From positions 11,036,001 to 11,100,000 of the forward strand of contig NZ_CP061913.1 in the NCBI RefSeq assembly GCF_019904175.1: DNA of 64,000 nt, in the 5' to 3' direction. Every line of letters begins with the position of its first letter. The first letter of the stretch is position 1. This stretch comes from Dactylosporangium vinaceum. Its GTDB lineage: Bacteria; Actinomycetota; Actinomycetes; Mycobacteriales; Micromonosporaceae. Position numbers and translations under genes: made by a program. The notes under the pieces are model-generated. The model did not search any database and had not been told where the DNA came from. It worked only from the letters and a program-made list of their open reading frames with translations. Of the stretch, positions 54,936-64,000 are shown one piece after another.

Positions 54936-58823
<3,888 letters not shown>

Positions 58824-58878
58824 TTCGTCTATGTCCTCACGATTCAGTTGCTCGGGTAATTGCTAGGTCGCGGGGCCC

Positions 58879-58908
58879 GATGCCCCCGCCGTCTCCGGCG
58901 GGGGCATC
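58879..58908 (-). other. perfect hairpin between rpoB and rpoC
   Basis: GATGCCCCCGCC and GGCGGGGGCATC form a perfect 12-bp stem with a 6-nt loop, 9 nt after the rpoB stop. It looks like a terminator stem but has no U-tract and lies inside the rpoBC transcript, so it may instead set partial termination or mark processing. Confidence 0.7.
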
Positions 58909-58917
58909 AGCCGCGAA

Positions 58918-61900
58918 TCAAACTTCCTCGACGCTGCTCGGCTCGCGCCGCGAGAGGTCGATGCCCAACTCCTCGGCGGCCCGGAACACCTCGTCGTCCG
59001 TCTCGCGCATCTCGAGGGCCACACCATCGCTGGAGAGCACCTCGACGTTCAGGCACAGCGACTGCAGCTCCTTGAGGAGCACCTTGAAGGACTCCGGAAT
59101 GCCCGGCTCCGGGATGTTCTCGCCCTTGACGATCGCCTCGTAGACCTTGACGCGTCCGAGGACGTCGTCGGACTTGATCGTCAGCAGCTCCTGCAGCGCG
59201 TAAGCCGCACCATAGGCCTGCATCGCCCAGCACTCCATCTCACCGAAGCGCTGGCCACCGAACTGCGCCTTACCACCCAGCGGCTGCTGCGTGATCATGG
59301 AGTAGGGGCCGGTGGAGCGAGCGTGGATCTTGTCGTCGACCAGGTGGTTGAGCTTCAGGATGTAGATGTAGCCGACCGCGATCGGGTCCGGGAGCGGCTC
59401 GCCGGAGCGGCCGTCGAACAGCCGCGCCTTGCCGCTGGCCCCGATGAGCTGCTTGCCGTCCCGGTTGGGCAGCGTGCTGCTCAGCAGGCCGGCAATCTCC
59501 TCCTCCTTGGCGCCGTCGAAGACCGGGGTCGCCACGTTGGTGTCCGGCTCGGACTCCCCCGCGTTGATGGACTTCAGGGCGCGCTGCCACTCGTGCTCGT
59601 CGCCGTCGATCTTCCAGCCGGTCTTGGCCACCCACCCGAGGTGGGTTTCCAGGACCTGCCCGATGTTCATACGGCTCGGCACACCGAGCGGGTTGAGGAC
59701 GATGTCGACCGGGGTCCCGTCCTCGAGGAACGGCATGTCCTCGACGGGCAGGATCTTGGAGATGACACCCTTGTTGCCGTGGCGGCCGGCGAGCTTGTCG
59801 CCGTCCTGGATCTTCCGCTTCTGGGCCACGTAGACGCGGACCAGCTCGTTCACGCCCGGGGACAGCTCGTCGCCGTCCTCGCGGCTGAACGTGCGCACAC
59901 CGATGACCGTGCCGGTCTCGCCGTGCGGCACCTTGAGGCTGGTGTCGCGGACCTCGCGGGCCTTCTCACCGAAGATCGCGCGCAGCAGCCGCTCCTCCGG
60001 GGTCAGCTCGGTCTCACCCTTGGGCGTGACCTTGCCGACGAGGATGTCGCCGGTGACTACCTCGGCGCCGATCCGGATGATCCCCCGCTCGTCGAGGTCG
60101 GCGAGCATTTCCTCGCTGACGTTCGGGATGTCGCGGGTGATCTCCTCCGGCCCCAGCTTGGTGTCGCGCGCGTCGACCTCGTGCTCCTCGATGTGGATCG
60201 AGGTGAGGACGTCGTTCTGCACCAGCTTCTGGGACAAGATGATCGCGTCTTCGTAGTTGTGGCCCTCCCAGGGCATGAACGCCACGAGCAGGTTGCGCCC
60301 GAGCGCCATCTCGCCCTCGTCGGTGCACGGACCGTCGGCGATGACCTGCCCGGCCTCGACCCGCTGCCCCTCGAAGATCACCGGCTTCTGGTTGACGCAG
60401 GAGCCGGAGTTGGAGCGGCGGAACTTGTGCAGCAGGTAGGTGCGGCGGTGGCCGTCGTCCTGGTGGACGGTGACGTAGTCGGCGCACATGTCCTCGACGA
60501 CCCCACCGACCTCGGCCACGACCACGTCGCCGGCGTCGACGGCGGCACGGTACTCCATGCCGGTGCCGACGAGCGGCGACTCCGCCTTGACCAGCGGCAC
60601 GGCCTGGCGCTGCATGTTCGCGCCCATCAGTGCCCGGTTGGCGTCGTCGTGCTCGAGGAACGGGATCATCGCGGTGGCGACCGAGGTCATCTGCCGCGGC
60701 GACACGTCCATGTAGTCGACCTGGTCGGCGGGGACGTTGTCGACCTCGCCGCCCTTCCGGCGAACCAGGATCCGGTCCTCGGCGAAGTTGCCGTCGCTCT
60801 TCAGCGGAGCGTTGGCCTGCGCCTTGACGTACCGGTCCTCCTCGTCCGCGGTCAGGTAGTCGATCTGGTCGGTCACCTTGCCGTCGACGACCTTGCGGTA
60901 TGGCGTCTCGACGAAGCCGAACGGGTTGACCCGCGCGAACGTCGAGAGCGCGCCGATGAGACCGATGTTGGGACCCTCAGGGGTCTCGATCGGGCACATG
61001 CGGCCGTAGTGGGACGGGTGCACGTCGCGGACCTCGAAGCCGGCCCGCTCACGGGAGAGACCACCCGGGCCGAGCGCGCTCAGCCGGCGCCGGTGGGTCA
61101 GGCCCGCCAGCGGGTTGGTCTGGTCCATGAACTGGGAGAGCTGCGAGGTGCCGAAGAACTCCTTGATCGCCGCCACGACGGGACGGATGTTGATCAAGGT
61201 CTGCGGCGTGATCGCCTCGACGTCCTGGGTAGTCATGCGCTCGCGGACGACGCGCTCCATCCGGGACAGGCCCACGCGGACCTGGTTCTGGATGAGCTCG
61301 CCGACCGTGCGCAGCCGCCGGTTGCCGAAGTGGTCGATGTCGTCGGCCTCGTAGCCCTCTTCGCCGGTGTGCAGGCGGCAGAGGTACTCGACCGTGGCGA
61401 CAATGTCCTCTTCGGTCAGGACGCCCTGGTTGATCGGCAGATCCAGTTCGAGCTTCTTGTTGAACTTGTATCGACCAACCTTGGCGACGTCGTACCGCTT
61501 CGGGTTGAAGAACAGGTTGTCGAGGAGGTTCTGCGCGTTCTCCCGCGTCGGCGGCTCACCAGGCCGCAGCTTGCGGTAGATGTCAAGCAGCGCCTCGTCC
61601 TGGCCGGCGATGTGGTCCTTCTCGAGCGTGGTCATCATGAGCTCGGACCAGCCGAACTTCTCACGAATCCGCTCGGCGGACCAGCCGATGGCCTTGAGCA
61701 GGACGGAGACCGCCTGCCGGCGCTTGCGGTCGATGCGGACACCGACGGTGTCGCGCTTGTCGATGTCGAACTCGAGCCAGGCACCCCGGCTCGGGATGAC
61801 CTTGACGCTGGTGAGGTCGCGGTCGGAGGTCTTGTCCGGCTGCTTGTCGAAGTACACGCCCGGCGAGCGGACGAGCTGGCTCACCACGACGCGCTCGGTG

Positions 61901-62343
61901 CCATTGATGATGAACGTGCCCTTGGGCGTCATCATCGGGAAGTCACCCATGAACACCGTCTGGCTCTTGATCTCGCCGGTGGTGTGGTTGGTGAACTCCG
62001 CGGTCACGAACAGCGGGGCGCAGTAGGTGAGGTCCTTCTCCTTGCACTCCTCGATCGGGGCCTTGACCTCATCGAAGCGGGGCGCGGAGAACGACAGCGA
62101 CATCGTGCCGGAGAAGTCCTCAATAGGACTGATCTCTTCGAGGATCTCCGCGAGCCCGGAACGGGCGTGCTGATCACCGGACGAGCGGCTCTGCCAAGCC
62201 TCGTTGCCAACCAACCAGTCGAACGAGTCGGTTTGGATGGCGAGGAGGTTGGGAACCTCAAGGTGTTCGGTGATCCTGCCGAAGGAGACCCGGCGGGGAG
62301 CGTAAGCGCTCGAACTGGTCTTCGCAGGGCGGGAAGCTGCCAA
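58918..62343 (-). CDS. rpoB: DNA-directed RNA polymerase subunit beta
   Basis: The 1141-residue beta subunit. The start is TTG (62343), with GGAAGGA 6 nt upstream, giving [20 protein letters not shown]; a longer frame upstream is rejected. The rifampicin region ([38 protein letters not shown]) keeps the sensitive-type Asp, His and Ser. The catalytic blocks [20 protein letters not shown] and [20 protein letters not shown] are present. Confidence 0.98.
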   Translation of the reverse strand: MAASRPAKTSSSAYAPRRVSFGRITEHLEVPNLLAIQTDSFDWLVGNEAWQSRSSGDQHARSGLAEILEEISPIEDFSGTMSLSFSAPRFDEVKAPIEECKEKDLTYCAPLFVTAEFTNHTTGEIKSQTVFMGDFPMMTPKGTFIINGTERVVVSQLVRSPGVYFDKQPDKTSDRDLTSVKVIPSRGAWLEFDIDKRDTVGVRIDRKRRQAVSVLLKAIGWSAERIREKFGWSELMMTTLEKDHIAGQDEALLDIYRKLRPGEPPTRENAQNLLDNLFFNPKRYDVAKVGRYKFNKKLELDLPINQGVLTEEDIVATVEYLCRLHTGEEGYEADDIDHFGNRRLRTVGELIQNQVRVGLSRMERVVRERMTTQDVEAITPQTLINIRPVVAAIKEFFGTSQLSQFMDQTNPLAGLTHRRRLSALGPGGLSRERAGFEVRDVHPSHYGRMCPIETPEGPNIGLIGALSTFARVNPFGFVETPYRKVVDGKVTDQIDYLTADEEDRYVKAQANAPLKSDGNFAEDRILVRRKGGEVDNVPADQVDYMDVSPRQMTSVATAMIPFLEHDDANRALMGANMQRQAVPLVKAESPLVGTGMEYRAAVDAGDVVVAEVGGVVEDMCADYVTVHQDDGHRRTYLLHKFRRSNSGSCVNQKPVIFEGQRVEAGQVIADGPCTDEGEMALGRNLLVAFMPWEGHNYEDAIILSQKLVQNDVLTSIHIEEHEVDARDTKLGPEEITRDIPNVSEEMLADLDERGIIRIGAEVVTGDILVGKVTPKGETELTPEERLLRAIFGEKAREVRDTSLKVPHGETGTVIGVRTFSREDGDELSPGVNELVRVYVAQKRKIQDGDKLAGRHGNKGVISKILPVEDMPFLEDGTPVDIVLNPLGVPSRMNIGQVLETHLGWVAKTGWKIDGDEHEWQRALKSINAGESEPDTNVATPVFDGAKEEEIAGLLSSTLPNRDGKQLIGASGKARLFDGRSGEPLPDPIAVGYIYILKLNHLVDDKIHARSTGPYSMITQQPLGGKAQFGGQRFGEMECWAMQAYGAAYALQELLTIKSDDVLGRVKVYEAIVKGENIPEPGIPESFKVLLKELQSLCLNVEVLSSDGVALEMRETDDEVFRAAEELGIDLSRREPSSVEEV

Positions 62344-62473
62344 GATGCGTCCTTCCGAGGACCGGTGTTGCAGACAGGCCGTTTCGCGTGCAGCCTGACG
62401 ACCCCCGATGTGGAGGAGCCCACGAAGGGACACCTCACGCCGAAGGTGAAGTCAGAAGACAGCGCAAACTAGC

Positions 62474-62502
62474 AGTGTAGCCGCAAGGCTCACCGCTGTC
62501 CA
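62474..62502 (-). promoter_or_regulatory. rpoB promoter
   Basis: On the minus strand TGGACA and TACACT are 17 nt apart, preceding a leader of about 120 nt to the rpoB start. The hexamers are near consensus, and rpoB of actinobacteria is often preceded by a similar sequence around GCTACACTG. Confidence 0.75.
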
Positions 62503-62761
62503 GCGGCATCGTGCACGATGTTTCCAACGACCTTTTTTGAAGATCGTTTCCCCACCGGCCGAGCCGCTCGCATCGGTCGTGGCCTGCGGGTTCCTGTCGA
62601 TGCGCGCTGAGCCGCGCCCAAGAAGGGCGGGGGCACATCAGGTCGGTCCGCTCGGCCGCCGCGTCCGCGGAAGGCAGTGCCTGATTAGCGTGCCTGCCCG
62701 CCGGTCATCGCGTCAAGGGTTCCCACGCGCGTCGGGGCTTCGTGACAGATATCTCGCAGTG

Positions 62762-62803
62762 CGACCACTAAGTGTTGTGGTCGACCCCCTAGATCTTGGG
62801 GTC
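62762..62803 (-). other. two tandem hairpins downstream of the rplL terminator
   Basis: CGACCAC/GTGGTCG (62762-62783) and GACCCC/GGGGTC (62783-62803, with AGATCT in the loop) lie back to back, sharing one base. They sit between the rplL terminator and the rpoB promoter and may be an extra stop or an RNA-processing site. Confidence 0.5.
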
Positions 62804-62812
62804 CTTACATGT

Positions 62813-62856
62813 TGCGTAAGAAAAGAAAGACGGCCGCCGGAATTCCGGCGGCCGTC
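62813..62856 (-). terminator. intrinsic terminator after rplL
   Basis: A 28-bp perfect palindrome (62829-62856, arms GACGGCCGCCGG and its complement) is followed on the minus strand by a U-rich stretch, TTTCTTTTCTTACG. It begins 76 nt after the rplL stop and separates rplJL from rpoBC. Confidence 0.88.
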
Positions 62857-62932
62857 CGATCTCGCTGTTCCGCGGCACGGGCCGCGTCGGTAATGACGCA
62901 GCCGGCCCGCCGCTTTGTGCGCGAGCAGCAGA

Positions 62933-63316
62933 TTACTTGAGGGAGACCTTGGCGCCCTCGGCCTCGAGCTTGGCCTTGCCCTTCTCGGCGGTCTCCTTGT
63001 TGACCTTCTCCAGGACGGCCTTCGGCGCGGCCTCGACGAGGTCCTTGGCCTCCTTCAGGCCCAGGCCGGTCAGCTCACGCACGACCTTGATGACCTGGAT
63101 CTTCTTGCCGCCGTCGGCCTCGAGGACGAGGTCGAACTCGCTCTGCTCCTCAACGGCCTCGGCCGGGGCGGCCGGGCCGGCGGCGCCGGCGATGGCGACC
63201 GGGGCGGCCGCGGTGACCTCGAAGACCTCTTCGAACTGCTTCACGAACTCGGAGAGCTCGATCAGCGTCATCTCCTTGAACGCGTCGAGGAGTTCGTCGG
63301 TGCTCAGCTTCGCCAT
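62933..63316 (-). CDS. rplL: 50S ribosomal protein L7/L12
   Basis: The 127 residues start [20 protein letters not shown], have the Ala/Pro-rich hinge ([20 protein letters not shown]) and the C-terminal factor-binding domain ([35 protein letters not shown]). L7/L12 dimers form the stalk that recruits elongation factors. It is 45 nt from rplJ. Confidence 0.97.
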   Translation of the reverse strand: MAKLSTDELLDAFKEMTLIELSEFVKQFEEVFEVTAAAPVAIAGAAGPAAPAEAVEEQSEFDLVLEADGGKKIQVIKVVRELTGLGLKEAKDLVEAAPKAVLEKVNKETAEKGKAKLEAEGAKVSLK

Positions 63317-63361
63317 GGTGGCGTTTCCTCTCAAAAGTTTCGAATAACGGGGCGGGCCGGA

Positions 63362-63910
63362 CTATTCGGCCGCGCCACCGGCTTCCTGCGCGCGCTTGTC
63401 CACCAGAGCCTGGGCGGTGCGGACCGCCTTCGACAGCGGAGCCTGGAACAGCGCCGCGGCCTTGGACAGGTTGCCCTTCATGGCGCCGGCCAGCTTGGCC
63501 AGCAGCACCTCACGGGACTCCAGGTCGGCCAGGCGACGGACCTCGTCCGCGCTGATGGCCTTGCCCTCGAAGACGCCGCCCTTGATGACGAGCATCGGGT
63601 TGGTCTTCGCGAACTCGCGGAGGCTCTTGGCCGCCTCCACCGGGTCCCCGCCGACGAAGGCGAGCGCGGTAGGACCGGAGAACAAATCGTCGAGCCCGCT
63701 GATGCCCGCATCGGTCGCGGCACGCTTCGCGAGCGTGTTCTTCGCGACGGCGTACGTGGTCTCGCGGCCCAGGTTGCGGCGCAGGGTCTTGAGCTGCGCC
63801 ACGGTCAGGCCGCGGTACTCGGTCAGCACGGTGGCCGAGGAGCCCCGGAACTTGTCAGTGAGTTCCGCGACCGAAGTGGCCTTGTCGTCTCGAACCGGCT
63901 TGTCCGCCAT
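63362..63910 (-). CDS. rplJ: 50S ribosomal protein L10
   Basis: L10 is the stalk base holding the L7/L12 dimers. The 182 residues start [20 protein letters not shown] and contain [20 protein letters not shown] and [20 protein letters not shown]. The ATG has GGAGGG 4 nt upstream. In other bacteria L10 represses its own operon through the leader. Confidence 0.97.
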   Translation of the reverse strand: MADKPVRDDKATSVAELTDKFRGSSATVLTEYRGLTVAQLKTLRRNLGRETTYAVAKNTLAKRAATDAGISGLDDLFSGPTALAFVGGDPVEAAKSLREFAKTNPMLVIKGGVFEGKAISADEVRRLADLESREVLLAKLAGAMKGNLSKAAALFQAPLSKAVRTAQALVDKRAQEAGGAAE

Positions 63911-63974
63911 GTCCCTCCTCTCATCCTTGTTGCAGTTGCCGTTTAAGAGCGCCGGCTGAAAACTCCGGGCAATG

Positions 63975-63999
63975 AAAAACGCCCCGGGCGCAGGGGCGC
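63975..63999 (-). terminator. terminator-like hairpin with U-tract upstream of rplJ
   Basis: CGCCCC and GGGGCG form a 6-bp stem with a 7-nt loop followed by TTTTT on the minus strand, 65 nt before rplJ. It is either the end of the preceding operon (outside the window) or an attenuator in the rplJ leader. The window ends here, so the two cannot be told apart. Confidence 0.6.
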
Positions 64000-64000
64000 T

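Larger units (their letters stand above)
62344..62932 (-). other. rplL-rpoB intergenic region
   Basis: A 589-nt gap without a convincing gene. From right to left it holds the rplL terminator, two tandem hairpins (62762-62803), an unremarkable GC-rich stretch, the rpoB promoter and a leader of about 120 nt. A small RNA cannot be excluded. Confidence 0.6.

Noticed and set aside
58918-62343. Possible rifampicin-resistance allele of rpoB
   Set aside because: The cluster-I residues most often changed in resistance (Asp, His and Ser in MDQTNP, LTHRR and RLSALG) have the sensitive-type identity.
59323-62472. Open frame of 1049 codons on the plus strand opposite rpoB
   Set aside because: A shadow frame made possible by high GC at third positions of rpoB; composition rich in Asp, Val, His and Arg without any motif.

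Overview
The window is chromosomal DNA from a very GC-rich actinobacterium. The gene set and order (rplJ-rplL-rpoB-rpoC, rpsL-rpsG-fusA-tuf, the S10-spc-alpha ribosomal cluster, then rplM-rpsI-glmM-glmS-nnrD-tsa genes), the DUF1707 and DUF2630 proteins and the HemD/winged-helix fusion fit Actinomycetota. The RpoB N-terminus and the glmM/glmS/tsa arrangement suggest a Micromonosporaceae-like lineage; that placement is inference. Nothing looks like a prophage, insertion sequence, CRISPR array, tRNA or rRNA gene.

Layout: 1-4015 holds the end of a YbaK-type deacylase gene, a DUF1707 membrane protein and an asymmetric two-gene ABC exporter. 4016-9933 carries the t6A tRNA-modification genes tsaD, rimI-like, tsaB and tsaE with an alpha/beta hydrolase; an oppositely oriented gene for an actin-like ATPase/barrel-sandwich/beta-propeller fusion lies between tsaE and tsaB. 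9954-16676 has the NAD(P)HX repair enzyme, glmS, an SDR, glmM, rpsI and rplM (amino-sugar and ribosome genes). 16861-23209 is an assimilatory nitrite module: narK, a lipoprotein, and nirB-nirD plus a uroporphyrinogen-III synthase that can supply siroheme. 23232-30716 is accessory: DUF2630, a ThiD-like kinase, an ABC-F protein, an RsmC-like methyltransferase, a 902-residue repeat-rich single-pass membrane protein, a HbpS/GlcG-like protein and a TetR regulator.

From 30718 to the right edge almost everything reads on the minus strand and is the housekeeping core. In transcription order (right to left): rplJ-rplL, rpoB-rpoC, two small membrane proteins, rpsL-rpsG-fusA-tuf, the S10 and spc operons through secY-adk-map, a DUF1707 protein, infA-rpmJ, then rpsM-rpsK-rpsD-rpoA-rplQ and truA. 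Candidate promoters with 17-18 nt spacers are visible before rpoB, rpsL, rpsJ and infA, and clear intrinsic-terminator hairpins follow rplL, rpoC, rplQ and rpsI. Several strong hairpins without U-tracts lie between genes of one cluster.

The most unusual items are the 6509-8398 fusion protein, the repeat-rich membrane protein at 26799-29507 with an eight-fold 21-bp coding repeat, the reciprocal motif loss in the ABC exporter pair, and a set of genes whose -10-like hexamer sits 6-7 nt before the start codon, as expected for leaderless mRNAs.
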